A model generated the notes under the pieces. That model searched no databases and had not been told where the DNA came from. It saw nothing but the letters and a program-made list of their open reading frames with translations. From an uncultured Subdoligranulum sp. (lineage in GTDB: Bacteria > Bacillota > Clostridia > Oscillospirales > Ruminococcaceae), in assembly GCF_963931595.1 (NCBI RefSeq), contig NZ_OZ007030.1, positions 2,100,481 to 2,164,480 on the forward strand: a stretch of DNA of 64,000 nucleotides, given 5' to 3'. Shown piece by piece: positions 10,828-19,152 of this stretch. Each line of letters opens with the position of its first letter. The first letter of the stretch is position 1. Made by a program: the position numbers and the translations under genes.

Positions 10828-10913
10828 GGGCGGTTCCGCCTCCTTTCAGTAGGATTTCAGGCACCTTACATTCTATTGGTGGCAGGCTCAGCGCGGATGT
10901 TACACTTTCCGAC

Positions 10914-10942
10914 AAAAAAATCCCGGACCGCAGGGTCCGGGA
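10914..10942 (-). terminator. Terminator of the anion permease gene
   Basis: 9-bp stem TCCCGGACC/GGTCCGGGA, loop GCAG, then seven T on the minus strand. It sits just downstream of the permease. Confidence 0.85.
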
Positions 10943-10947
10943 ATTTT

Positions 10948-12069
10948 TTACGAGAGAATCCAGTTGAGGATCAGCAGCAGCGCCAGCATCCCCACGTTGC
11001 ACACCGTGAACCAGACAAGGTAGGTGTTGCGGCGTTCGGGGCTGTTCTGGGCCACCAGCTTGTAGGAGATCAGGCTGGCCATGGACGCGATGAGGGTGCC
11101 GAGGCCCCCCAGGTTGCAGCCGATGAGCAGGTCCTTCCAGTCCTGGGTGAAGCCGGAGAGAAGCAGCGCGGCGGGCACGTTGCTGATGACCTGGCTGGCC
11201 AGCACCGAGACGGCCACCACATGGCCTTCCAGCACCGAAGCGATGAAGTCCTTGAACCAGCCGACACCCCCCAGGTTGCCGATAAAAATGAAGAAGGCGA
11301 TGAAGGTGCCCAGCAGCGAGTAGTCCACTTTGGCCAGCACGCCGCGGTCGTAGAAGACCAGGAAGACGGCGGCGATGGCCGCGATGACCAGCGGCGGCAG
11401 CACGTCGAAGATGCCCAGCAGGCAGAGCACAAACCCGGCGCCGTAGACCGCCAGCGTGCGGGGCGGGGCCAGTTTGCTCTGGACGGTGGCAGCCTGCACC
11501 GGCACAGACTCGCACCGCAGGATCAGCAGCACCAGGCAGACCGCCGACAGCAGTGCGTAGGGCAGCATGAGGCCCACCAGCTCAAAGAAGGACATGCCGG
11601 ATTTGGTGTACAGGTAGAGGTTCTGAGGGTTGCCCATGGGGGTGAGCATACTGCCCAGGTTGGCCGCCACCGTCTGCAGGATGACCAGCGGCACCACCAG
11701 CCAGTCCTGTCCGGCCATGTGGAGCACCACCAGCGCGAAGGGCACAAAGGTGATGAGGGAGACATCGTTGGTGATGACCATGCTGCAGAAGAAGGGCAGG
11801 AACACCAGCACAAAGAGCATCTTGCGGGTGGTGTCGGTGCGGCGCAGCAGACAGTTGCCCAGCCAGACGAACAGCCCGGCCTTCTGGAAGCCCTTCATCA
11901 CCGCCATCAGGCTGAAGAGCATGGCCAGGGTATCCCAGTCGATGTACTCCGCGTAGGCTGCGCTGGGCGGGTTGAAGGCCACCGACACGATGGCCAGCAC
12001 CGCCGCAATGCACAACACCGTTTCCTGTTTGAAAAAGGCAGCACACCGCTGCCCGAATCCGCTTTTCAT
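10948..12069 (-). CDS. SLC13/ArsB-type anion permease
   Basis: Integral membrane transporter of 373 residues with about ten helices, in the ion-transporter superfamily of ArsB, NhaD and CitMHS. The sequences ITNDVSLITFVPF and GSMLTPMGNPQNLYLY are the paired re-entrant motifs of this superfamily. Clostridial members are usually annotated as citrate, dicarboxylate or other anion transporters; the substrate cannot be read from the sequence. It has its own consensus promoter and terminator. The nearby CitA/CitB-type two-component system makes a carboxylate plausible, but that is inference. Confidence 0.82.
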   Translation of the reverse strand: MKSGFGQRCAAFFKQETVLCIAAVLAIVSVAFNPPSAAYAEYIDWDTLAMLFSLMAVMKGFQKAGLFVWLGNCLLRRTDTTRKMLFVLVFLPFFCSMVITNDVSLITFVPFALVVLHMAGQDWLVVPLVILQTVAANLGSMLTPMGNPQNLYLYTKSGMSFFELVGLMLPYALLSAVCLVLLILRCESVPVQAATVQSKLAPPRTLAVYGAGFVLCLLGIFDVLPPLVIAAIAAVFLVFYDRGVLAKVDYSLLGTFIAFFIFIGNLGGVGWFKDFIASVLEGHVVAVSVLASQVISNVPAALLLSGFTQDWKDLLIGCNLGGLGTLIASMASLISYKLVAQNSPERRNTYLVWFTVCNVGMLALLLILNWILS

Positions 12070-12104
12070 TTCCTATGCCTCTTTTACCCAAATTTTCCTA
12101 CGGT

Positions 12105-12133
12105 ATTATAGAAAACGGGCGGCGGACTGTCAA
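12105..12133 (-). promoter_or_regulatory. Consensus promoter of the anion permease
   Basis: On the minus strand, TTGACA, 17 bases, TATAAT: a perfect match to the vegetative consensus, about 35 bases before the start codon. Confidence 0.85.
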
Positions 12134-12147
12134 TTCTCTTTTTACAC

Positions 12148-12180
12148 AAAAATCCCGCCGGGCGCAAAGGCCCGGCAGGA
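12148..12180 (-). terminator. Terminator of the oxidoreductase operon
   Basis: 11-bp stem (TCCTGCCGGGC on the minus strand, with one mismatch), 6-base loop, followed by TTTTT on the minus strand. Confidence 0.8.
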
Positions 12181-12196
12181 TTCGGGTTAGGGAGGA

Positions 12197-13360
12197 TTAC
12201 TCAGCAGGCGGTACGTCGATTTCCATATCCGCCTGGGGATAGGTCACACAGGGATGAATCCAGCCGAACTTGCGGTCGGCTGCACGGCGGCCGTCCCGGC
12301 CGTCCGCCACCAGATAGTCGCCGCCCAGCCACTTGCTGTGGCAGTAGCCGCAGCCGCCGGCCCGGCACTTGTTGGGCGCCTGGATGCCGCCCCGCTCCAT
12401 GGACACCAGCAGCGTCTCGTCCTCCCGGGCAGGCACCGTACAGACCTTGTCCCGGATATGGACGGTGAGGGTGAAGGTGCGGGGATTTTCCACCGCGCGG
12501 GCACCGCAACAGGTGGCGTCCTTGCGCACCGCCTTCACCGGCAGCTGCAGGGGTTCCAGCTCCTTCTGGATAAAGGCATACATGGCCGCCGGGCCGCAGA
12601 GGAAGAAGGTAACATCCTGCAGATCGGCGTATTTTTTCATCAGTTCCGCCGAGACGAAACCATGCTCGTAGCCTTGCCGCGTTTCGTCGCTGAGAACGTA
12701 GACCACCTTCAGAGCGCCTTCTGCCGCCAGGGCGTCCAGTTCGGCCTTGTAGGCCAGATGGGCTTCGTCACGGGCGCCGTAGAAAAGCAGCATCTCGTAG
12801 GGCTCATCCCCCTCCTTCCGGCTCTTGGCCATCGAAAGGAAGGGCGTGATGCCGCTGCCGCCTGCCACGCAGACGATCTTCTTGTGATCCCGCAGCGTCT
12901 CGTAGTGGAATTCACCGGCGGGCTCGGTCATGAGGAACCGGTCCCCCACCTTGGCCTGGCGGTTGAGGTAGTCCGAGAAGAATCCGGCATCCTCGATGCC
13001 CAGGGTCAGCTTGTTTTGCAGGGCTTCCCGGGGGCTGGAGGAGATGGAGTAAGGACGGCTGACCACGCTGCCCTCCACGGTGCCCTGCAGCGAGACATAC
13101 TGCCCTGCCCGGAAGAAGGGGAAGGCATCGGCATCGGTGCGGCGGAAGGTCAGCTCGGTCATCCGGTCGGTGAGGGCGCGCACGGCGGTGACCTCCACCT
13201 CCATGCGGCCGGGATGCAGCGCCTTGGCCATCTCGTTCACACGGTAATGCTGGGGCAGCGGCGTATCGGCACCGGAGGCCAGCTCCTTGCGGCGGTTGGG
13301 CACCAACTTGGTGAAGCGGAGCATATCCATGAATCCGAAGATCTGTTTTTTGAAGTTCAT
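12197..13360 (-). CDS. Ferredoxin-NAD(P) reductase-like flavoprotein fused to a 2Fe-2S ferredoxin
   Basis: 387 residues. After about 50 N-terminal residues come an FAD-binding barrel (RPYSISSSP), an NAD(P)-binding fold (VAGGSGITPFLSM and FFLCGPAAMY) and a C-terminal plant-type 2Fe-2S domain with Cys in NKCRAGGCGYCHSK and a fourth Cys in WIHPCV. This layout passes electrons between NAD(P)H and a partner protein. It starts one base after the stop of the flavin-dependent oxidoreductase gene. The pair is likely one electron-transfer unit under the TetR-type regulator upstream. Confidence 0.88.
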   Translation of the reverse strand: MNFKKQIFGFMDMLRFTKLVPNRRKELASGADTPLPQHYRVNEMAKALHPGRMEVEVTAVRALTDRMTELTFRRTDADAFPFFRAGQYVSLQGTVEGSVVSRPYSISSSPREALQNKLTLGIEDAGFFSDYLNRQAKVGDRFLMTEPAGEFHYETLRDHKKIVCVAGGSGITPFLSMAKSRKEGDEPYEMLLFYGARDEAHLAYKAELDALAAEGALKVVYVLSDETRQGYEHGFVSAELMKKYADLQDVTFFLCGPAAMYAFIQKELEPLQLPVKAVRKDATCCGARAVENPRTFTLTVHIRDKVCTVPAREDETLLVSMERGGIQAPNKCRAGGCGYCHSKWLGGDYLVADGRDGRRAADRKFGWIHPCVTYPQADMEIDVPPAE

Positions 13361-13361
13361 A

Positions 13362-14912
13362 TCACTGCGCCTCCTTCTTGAGATCGCCCACCGTCTGGCG
13401 GCCGGACAGGTCGCCCGACACATAGGCGCTGGAATAGCCGCTGGAACGCATGGCGTAGCCGCCGGCAAACCGCAGCCCCGGACAGAGGGCGGCGTCCTCC
13501 TTCATCATCATCATGCGGGGCATCAGGCTGTCCCAGCCGGCGGTCTCGTAGCCGTAGATGACGCCCTCGGGATGGCCGCAGTACCGGGCATAGGTGGTGG
13601 GAGAGGCCACCGCGATCTCCTCGATGGCATCGCGGATTTTGCAGCCGGTCTCCCGCTCAAAGACGTTGATCATGTCCTCGGCCAGACGGTCCTTGGCCTT
13701 GAAATAGTCGGTCTCGGAGACGTTGCCCCAGTCATCCGACATGATGAGGGTGGTAAAATACATCATGCAGGTGCCTTCGGGGGAGCACTCGGGGTAGGCG
13801 TTGTTCAGACAGACGGTGGCCTGGGCATGGTTGGTGGAGACCTTGCGCATCAGGTCGTACTGTTTGACGGTGTCGGCGGTATCGTAGATGAAGTAGTTGT
13901 GGCTCCTGATGCCCAGTTCCTGGGCGGATTTGTTGAGTCCCAGGAAGAGGGTGAAGCCGCGGCCCGCGAAGGTCCGGGCGTTGGTGGCGCGGATCTGGGC
14001 CTCGGTGACGGACTTCTTGTCCAGCATCTTGCCGAAAACCAGGTGCGGGGCACAGTTGGCGATGACGTGGCGGGTCTCGATGACGGTGCCGTCGGTGAGC
14101 TGCACGCCGGTGATGGCCCGGTTGTCATCGGTGAGGATGGACGCGGCCTCGGAATGATACCAGATATCGCCGCCCAGTTCCCGGATGCGGGCGTCCATGG
14201 CCAGGCTGATCTCGTGGGAGCGCATCTTGGGCATCCAGGCGTCCCGGGTGATGTAGCGGATGACCATCGAGCCGTAGTGCAAAAAGCTCAGCCGGTCGCA
14301 GTCCACACCCAGATAGCACCAGTAGGCATTGAGGATATCCCGGGCCGCCTGGGGCATTTTGAGGGCTTCCAGCACCTCATTCACCGAGTAGCTGCCCGCC
14401 TTGATGAAGTTGGGGAAATGGGACTTCATATAGTCCGAATCGGTGTTGCCGTTCACCGCGTTGGAGTAGGTCTGGGCGTCCCGCACCTCGTTGCAGAGCT
14501 GGAAGAATTCCGTCATGGATTTGCGGGAACCCGGCACATACTGCTCCATCCTGTCGATGAAGGCCTCCACGCCGAAGGGCATCTCGCAGTCATATTTCTT
14601 GTCGGTGGTGATCAGGTGGTAGGCCTCGGGGATGCGGATCCAGTCGATCTTGTCCTCCACCCCCAGCTCCCGGAAGAGGGTGCGGATATCACCGGGTTCG
14701 GTGGGCGAACCAAAGTCGTTGAGCTCGTGCAGGCTGGCCTCGAACTCGAAGCGGCCCCGCTTGAAGCTGGTGGCAAAGCCGCCGGGCAGATTGTGCTTTT
14801 CCAGCAGCAGGCAGGAATAGCCCCCCTGCAGCACACGGATGGCGGCGGTCAGACCGCCGTTGCCGGCGCCGATGACCACCACGTCATAGCGTTTTGTGTT
14901 TTGCGTTTCCAT
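13362..14912 (-). CDS. FAD-dependent oxidoreductase, phytoene desaturase/retinol saturase-like
   Basis: 516 residues. The N-terminal dinucleotide fold VVVIGAGNGGLTAAIRVL and the following LEKHNLPGG place it in the CrtI/RetSat-like FAD oxidoreductases. No membrane helix is obvious. The start at 14912 is chosen because AAGGAGG lies 5 bases upstream. It lies between a TetR-type regulator and the ferredoxin-reductase gene on the same strand. Since carotenoid genes are absent here, a carotenoid substrate is doubtful; a double-bond reductase or desaturase acting on another hydrophobic compound is possible, with no direct evidence. Confidence 0.82.
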   Translation of the reverse strand: METQNTKRYDVVVIGAGNGGLTAAIRVLQGGYSCLLLEKHNLPGGFATSFKRGRFEFEASLHELNDFGSPTEPGDIRTLFRELGVEDKIDWIRIPEAYHLITTDKKYDCEMPFGVEAFIDRMEQYVPGSRKSMTEFFQLCNEVRDAQTYSNAVNGNTDSDYMKSHFPNFIKAGSYSVNEVLEALKMPQAARDILNAYWCYLGVDCDRLSFLHYGSMVIRYITRDAWMPKMRSHEISLAMDARIRELGGDIWYHSEAASILTDDNRAITGVQLTDGTVIETRHVIANCAPHLVFGKMLDKKSVTEAQIRATNARTFAGRGFTLFLGLNKSAQELGIRSHNYFIYDTADTVKQYDLMRKVSTNHAQATVCLNNAYPECSPEGTCMMYFTTLIMSDDWGNVSETDYFKAKDRLAEDMINVFERETGCKIRDAIEEIAVASPTTYARYCGHPEGVIYGYETAGWDSLMPRMMMMKEDAALCPGLRFAGGYAMRSSGYSSAYVSGDLSGRQTVGDLKKEAQ

Positions 14913-14929
14913 AAAGACCTCCTTGCAAA

Positions 14930-15520
14930 TCACAGGATCAGATGGCGGGACCGCCCCAGCCAGTACTGCAGCTGGGCGTCGTCGGTGACATTCTTGTAAT
15001 AGCGCAGAATGACCTTGTAGAACTCGGTCAGTTCAGCATCGATCTGGGCCTCGGTGAGGTCGCAGTAATCGGTGGCCAGCATGACCCCCATGCCGTAACA
15101 GCGGTACTGCATCTGGTGGTGCATCCGCCGGGCGGTCTCGGGGTCCATCTCCAGGTTCTGGCTGAGCAGCCGGATGGTCTCGTCCTGGTTGATATCGTCC
15201 AGCAGCGTTTCCCCCGGCGCCCGGCGCCGCAGATAGACAAACCGGAACAATTCCTTCTCCTGCCGGGCAAACTGTAAAAAATGCTGCCCGAATTCCTTGT
15301 AGTTGGTGCACCGGAACTGCAGGTATTCCTTACGCACATAGGGCAGCAGCGCCGCCCGCAGCTGCTCCATATTGGTGAATTCATAGTAGAGCGGCTGGGT
15401 GGAACACCCCAGCTCCCCCGCGATGCTGCGCACCGTGAGGGCCCCCTCCCCTTTCTGCCGGATGACCTGGGCGGCGGCACGCAGAATATCCTCTTTTTCG
15501 ATCTGCTTGGAACGGGGCAT
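14930..15520 (-). CDS. TetR-family transcriptional regulator
   Basis: 196 residues, with an N-terminal helix-turn-helix (ILRAAAQVIRQKGEGALTVR, then IAGELGCSTQPLYYEFTN) and a C-terminal ligand domain rich in aromatic residues and His. The start at 15520 follows AAAGGAGA. It is the first gene of the operon with the two oxidoreductases and has palindromic sites in its own promoter, so autoregulation in response to a substrate of the oxidoreductases is likely (inference). Confidence 0.9.
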   Translation of the reverse strand: MPRSKQIEKEDILRAAAQVIRQKGEGALTVRSIAGELGCSTQPLYYEFTNMEQLRAALLPYVRKEYLQFRCTNYKEFGQHFLQFARQEKELFRFVYLRRRAPGETLLDDINQDETIRLLSQNLEMDPETARRMHHQMQYRCYGMGVMLATDYCDLTEAQIDAELTEFYKVILRYYKNVTDDAQLQYWLGRSRHLIL

Positions 15521-15534
15521 GGGCTCTCCTTTTG

Positions 15535-15586
15535 TAACAGGTGTTATTTTATGATTCCATTGTACCACGCCCTGTTAAAAAAGCAA
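15535..15586 (-). promoter_or_regulatory. Promoter with palindromic operator of the TetR operon
   Basis: On the minus strand, TTGCTT (15586-15581), 16 bases, TACAAT (15564-15559). A palindrome TAACA-GG-TGTTA (15535-15546) lies between the -10 box and the ribosome site, and a related half-site CCTGTTA lies at 15571-15577 in the spacer. This is the expected placement for repression. Confidence 0.6.
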
Positions 15587-15621
15587 CAAAAATTTTTTCC
15601 CATCCCGCGATTTTTTACAAC

Positions 15622-15658
15622 AAAAAAACGGCAGGGCCTTTGGGGGAAGGTCCTGCCG
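15622..15658 (-). terminator. Terminator of the metallohydrolase gene
   Basis: 12-bp stem (CGGCAGGGCCTT with AAGGTCCTGCCG, one GU pair) followed by seven T on the minus strand. Confidence 0.8.
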
Positions 15659-15718
15659 GGGTCATCGGGTCCTGGGGCGGGCAGCTCTGGGCGCGGTCCA
15701 TTTTGCTTTCCTCCCGGC

Positions 15719-16531
15719 TCACAGGTCCAGCGGCATCCCGCTGTGCAGCGGCTGCAGCTGATCCCCCAGAATTTCCAGCAGCCGCTCCTGGGCGGGCTTG
15801 CCGGTGCAGTGGCCGGTGAAGAACCGGGTGTGATACCCTTGCAGCGCCCGGCCGGTGGCCTCGATGATCTGCCACTGTTCCGGCGTGTAGGGATCGGCCT
15901 GCTTCATATGAAAACCGCTGACCGCCACATCGGGGTCGCCGCCGAACAGTTCCCGGTAGCGGTCCAGAATGTTGAGGATGCCGTTGTGGGCGCAGCCCGA
16001 CAGCAGGACATGCTGCCCGTTCAGGGAGATGACCAGGCACTGTTCGTGGGAAAAATCGTCCTGCACCAGGCGGCCGTCGGGGGCCGCTGCCTGCAGTTCC
16101 CGGTTGCTTTCCGGCCAGAAGCGCCGCCCCGTAATGCCGGTGAAGAGGAAAAGCTCCTCATCCAGACGGCAGTCGCCCTCCAGCAGATGCAGGTTGGGCA
16201 GCTGCAGGATAGCTTTGTCGATGCCGATATAGCGGTCACCGTGGTAGAAGTCCCCCGCTGCCCCCCGCTGCATATAGATCTGCGCCCGGGGCGCCAGTTC
16301 CGCCAGGCGCAAGAGGCCCCCGGCGTGGTCGTAGTGGCCGTGGCTGAGCACCACCGTATCCACCCGGGAGAGGTCCAGTCCCAGGGCGGCGGCATTGTCC
16401 GCAAAGGCGCCGGTGGCACCGGTGTCCAGCAGCAGTCTGTGGCGGGTGGTCTCGATGTAGAGACTCAGCCCGTGTTCATGGGCGCACCCCGGCGCGCCGG
16501 GGGTGTTCTCGATGAGCGTGATGATCCGCAT
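15719..16531 (-). CDS. Metallo-beta-lactamase-fold hydrolase (COG1237-like)
   Basis: 270 residues. The metal site is visible as LSHGHYDHAGG, LLDTGATG precedes it, SGCAHNGILNILDR lies in the second half and a further His is near FTGHCTGKP. These features match the COG1237 group, which includes archaeal dihydropterin-aminobenzene phosphate synthase-like proteins. The true reaction here is unknown. The start at 16531 follows GGGAGGAAAGG. It is a single-gene unit between a promoter and a terminator. Confidence 0.82.
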   Translation of the reverse strand: MRIITLIENTPGAPGCAHEHGLSLYIETTRHRLLLDTGATGAFADNAAALGLDLSRVDTVVLSHGHYDHAGGLLRLAELAPRAQIYMQRGAAGDFYHGDRYIGIDKAILQLPNLHLLEGDCRLDEELFLFTGITGRRFWPESNRELQAAAPDGRLVQDDFSHEQCLVISLNGQHVLLSGCAHNGILNILDRYRELFGGDPDVAVSGFHMKQADPYTPEQWQIIEATGRALQGYHTRFFTGHCTGKPAQERLLEILGDQLQPLHSGMPLDL

Positions 16532-16557
16532 GGTCCTTTCCTCCCGTTTTTGGTTCC

Positions 16558-16586
16558 AGTATAACACAAAAGGCGGCACAGCCCAA
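16558..16586 (-). promoter_or_regulatory. Predicted promoter of the metallohydrolase
   Basis: On the minus strand, TTGGGC, 17 bases, TATACT. The -35 box lies in the loop and arm of a strong hairpin. Confidence 0.5.
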
Positions 16587-16597
16587 GCTGTGCCGCC
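16572..16597 (-). terminator. Terminator-like hairpin after the lipoprotein gene
   Basis: Perfect 11-bp stem GGCGGCACAGC/GCTGTGCCGCC, loop CCAA, followed by TTTT on the minus strand. It ends the lipoprotein transcript and overlaps the next promoter. Confidence 0.65.
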
Positions 16598-16619
16598 CGA
16601 AAGATCGCGCTTTTTCCGA

Positions 16620-17450
16620 TCAGCCGGTGACGGTGACCGAAGTGATGTGGGGGTTGACGCCCTCGTACCAGTACAGGAAGCCTTCCATATCGATGGTCTG
16701 GCCCACCTGCAGGTTCTTCACCGCCTGGTAGACCTCGGTGGTGTTGTCGCAGAGGTAGCTCTCGATGGTGAAGGTGTAGGTCTGGCCATTGTAGGAGGCG
16801 TTGAAGTACAGGTCATCGCCGTCCGTGCCGGAACCGTCGTAGTTGTACAGGAAGGCAGCCTCGGCGCCGTTGGCGTCGGTGCTGGGCTCCACGGTCAGGC
16901 CCTTGAAGCTGACCAGCTCGTTCTGATGGTCGATGAGTTCATCGCTGCCCAGCAGCTCGGTGACATCCAGAGGCTCCGCCACGAAGGTGTCGGCGCCGTC
17001 CACAAACTCGAAGGTGCCGTCGGTGATTTCCACCTCACCGCTCCACTCGCTCTTGTAGCCGGTGACGCGGATGCAGGTGCCGGGGGTCAGCTTGTCGTAG
17101 TCCTCCTCGGAGCAGGCCATGTCGTAGGCGAAGTAGGCGCCGTCCTGATCCTGCAGATAGACGGTGGCGGTGGCCTGCTCGGCGTACCAGGACTGCTTGG
17201 CCTGGACGTAGGCTTCGATGGTGACCTCGGTGTCCAGATCGGCGGCCATGTACTCCTCATGGCTCAGCACGGTGCCGGACGCGGCGGCCTCGGAAGTGGC
17301 GGCTTCGGAAGAAACAGCCTCGGACTCGACGGCAGAGGAGGCAGACGCAGACTCGGAAGCAGCTTCGCTGGAAGACGAAGTGCTGCCCGCACAGGCGGCG
17401 AGCGAGAAGGTCATGCCCAGTGCCATCAGCACAGACAGAATTTTTTTCAT
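16620..17450 (-). CDS. Lipoprotein with OB-fold-like domain
   Basis: 276 residues. The signal peptide MKKILSVLMALGMTFSLAAC ends in a lipobox Cys. A low-complexity Ser/Ala/Glu linker of about 40 residues is followed by a folded domain with segments such as TVYLQDQDGAYFAYDM and GTCIRVTGYKSEWSGEVEI, which look like the OB-fold seen in secreted DNA-binding or nuclease-associated proteins. The start at 17450 follows AAGGAGG. Function unknown; it is anchored outside the membrane. Confidence 0.75.
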   Translation of the reverse strand: MKKILSVLMALGMTFSLAACAGSTSSSSEAASESASASSAVESEAVSSEAATSEAAASGTVLSHEEYMAADLDTEVTIEAYVQAKQSWYAEQATATVYLQDQDGAYFAYDMACSEEDYDKLTPGTCIRVTGYKSEWSGEVEITDGTFEFVDGADTFVAEPLDVTELLGSDELIDHQNELVSFKGLTVEPSTDANGAEAAFLYNYDGSGTDGDDLYFNASYNGQTYTFTIESYLCDNTTEVYQAVKNLQVGQTIDMEGFLYWYEGVNPHITSVTVTG

Positions 17451-17471
17451 GTTCAATATCCTCCTTAAACG

Positions 17472-17491
17472 GGTTGCGTTCAGGCGCAACC
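17472..17491 (-). other. Leader hairpin at the 5' end of the lipoprotein mRNA
   Basis: GGTTGCG/CGCAACC, 7-bp stem with a 6-base loop, close to the expected transcription start. It may stabilise the mRNA. Confidence 0.4.
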
Positions 17492-17499
17492 TCCTAGCT

Positions 17500-17527
17500 A
17501 TTATACCGCAACGGGCCGGAAAATCAA
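17500..17527 (-). promoter_or_regulatory. Predicted promoter of the lipoprotein gene
   Basis: On the minus strand, TTGATT, 16 bases, TATAAT. Confidence 0.7.
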
Positions 17528-19152
17528 CCTTTTTTGCCCCCATCAAGGCGTTTTTGCGCCTTTTGGGCGCTGCGGCGGCGCACCGCCTGCCAGGCCACAT
17601 AGGCCAGCATGAGGATCCAGGCGGCGGCCAGGCCCGCCAGCAGCGCCACGGCCGTGCCGGGCAGCGGGCCCAGATCGGCCTTGCCCCCCGAGGGGGAAAA
17701 CGCGTCCAGATGGTACAGCGACTGGGTGTCGGCGTAGAGCGCCTGGATGTAGGCGTCGTCCACCGTCTGGCTGCGCCGCACCGACTTGGTCACATCCTCA
17801 ATGAGCTGGCCCGCCGCATCCCGCAGCGAGGCCGACCCGTTGAAGACTGCCGTCACAAAGGTGTCGTCCAGATGGTCCAGCAGCAGCTGCACGGCGTCCA
17901 TCTTCACCTGGTAGTGGGTGTTGTTGTCCTCCCCTGCCCGGCTCAGGTAGTCCTGGTAGGCGGGGTCGGCCTGGGCCTTGGTGGTCACCGGCACGTAGCC
18001 CTCCGTTTCGGAGTAGGCGATCTGCACATCATTGGTGAGCAGATACTGGGCGAACAGCCAGGAGGCCAGCACCTCCTGGGGGTCGTCCTTGTTGAAGATG
18101 CAGATGGAGGGGCCCTGGGAGATCATCTGGGGATGTTCGGGGTCAAACTGGGGAATCATCCGCACCTCGGTGTCAAAGGGGACCACCTCGTCAGCGGCAA
18201 TGTCCATCAGCGGCGCATCGCTGCCCATCCAGGTGGAGCCGGCGGTGGAGTCCACCGCAAAGACGCACTGTCCGGCGTTGAGGAAGTTGGCCGGATAGCC
18301 GGAAATTTTGAAGGTGGAGAAGGCCCCGCTGGCCGTGTGGGCGGCGATGCCCTCCAGCAGCTGGGTCGTCGTGTCGTTGAATAGCTGGATGTCGCCGGTG
18401 GAGGTGGAGTAGCCCGCCCCCTTCTGGCGCAGCATCTGGATCATCATGTTGTCAGTGGATTTGTAGAGGAAGGGGATCAGCACCTTCTGGCCGTTGAGGC
18501 TGTAGACGCCGTCGGCCCCCTTGGTGGCGGCCGCCGCCTCGGACACCTCCCAGACGAAATCCCAGGTCAGCACGTCGGGCACCTCATACCCCAGGGCCTC
18601 CACAAAGTCCTTGTTGATGTAGCAGGCCTCGGTGGAGCGCATGTAGGGAATGGCATAGTAGGACCCGCCCAGTTTGCACTCCTCCAGGAACTGGGGCACC
18701 ATCTCCTCCCGGGAGGGCCCGTCGTAGAGCAGCTCGTCGCCGCCCAGGCCGTAGTGCTCGTCGGCGAAGAGGTCGTCCAGCGGCACCACCACGTTGTTGC
18801 CGGTTAGGTAGGTGGCGATGTGGTCGGGATAGGTGATGCAGACGTTGGGGGTGGTGCCGGTGGAAATGTTGGTGATGACATCGTTATAGATGTCGCCGTA
18901 GTCGGTGTAGAGGCGCAGCGTCACCGTGATGTTGGGGTAAAGCTGCTGGAAGTCGGCGATGGCCTGTTTGTAGATATCGGTCTGGGTCTTGTTGGTATCG
19001 TTCTTGGCCCAGAAGACCACCTCGTAGTTTTTGGAGGTGTCGAAGGAATCCGGCACCGCGAAGGCTGCCTGTTCCCGGCGGCCGTGGCAGCCCGAGAGCA
19101 CCAGCGACCCCGCCAGCAGCGCCGCCGCGCAGAGGGATATAAACTTTTTCAT
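17524..19152 (-). CDS. ABC importer solute-binding lipoprotein with C-terminal membrane helix
   Basis: 542 residues, family 1 (sugar-type) solute-binding protein. The signal MKKFISLCAAALLAGSLVLS ends at a lipobox Cys. YEVVFWAKNDTNKTQTDIYK and the PYMRSTEACYINKDF region are typical of UgpB/MalE-like proteins. Unusually, the C-terminus adds a membrane helix (about VALLAGLAAAWILMLAYVAW) followed by a basic tail. The protein could therefore be held at both ends. The start overlaps the upstream permease gene by ATGA. It is the last gene of the four-gene importer operon. The solute is unknown. Confidence 0.9.
   Translation of the reverse strand: MKKFISLCAAALLAGSLVLSGCHGRREQAAFAVPDSFDTSKNYEVVFWAKNDTNKTQTDIYKQAIADFQQLYPNITVTLRLYTDYGDIYNDVITNISTGTTPNVCITYPDHIATYLTGNNVVVPLDDLFADEHYGLGGDELLYDGPSREEMVPQFLEECKLGGSYYAIPYMRSTEACYINKDFVEALGYEVPDVLTWDFVWEVSEAAAATKGADGVYSLNGQKVLIPFLYKSTDNMMIQMLRQKGAGYSTSTGDIQLFNDTTTQLLEGIAAHTASGAFSTFKISGYPANFLNAGQCVFAVDSTAGSTWMGSDAPLMDIAADEVVPFDTEVRMIPQFDPEHPQMISQGPSICIFNKDDPQEVLASWLFAQYLLTNDVQIAYSETEGYVPVTTKAQADPAYQDYLSRAGEDNNTHYQVKMDAVQLLLDHLDDTFVTAVFNGSASLRDAAGQLIEDVTKSVRRSQTVDDAYIQALYADTQSLYHLDAFSPSGGKADLGPLPGTAVALLAGLAAAWILMLAYVAWQAVRRRSAQKAQKRLDGGKKG

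Noticed and set aside
16569..16619. Hairpin at 16572 as an operator for the metallohydrolase
   Set aside because: It is better explained as the terminator of the lipoprotein gene. The overlap with a weak -35 box is probably incidental.
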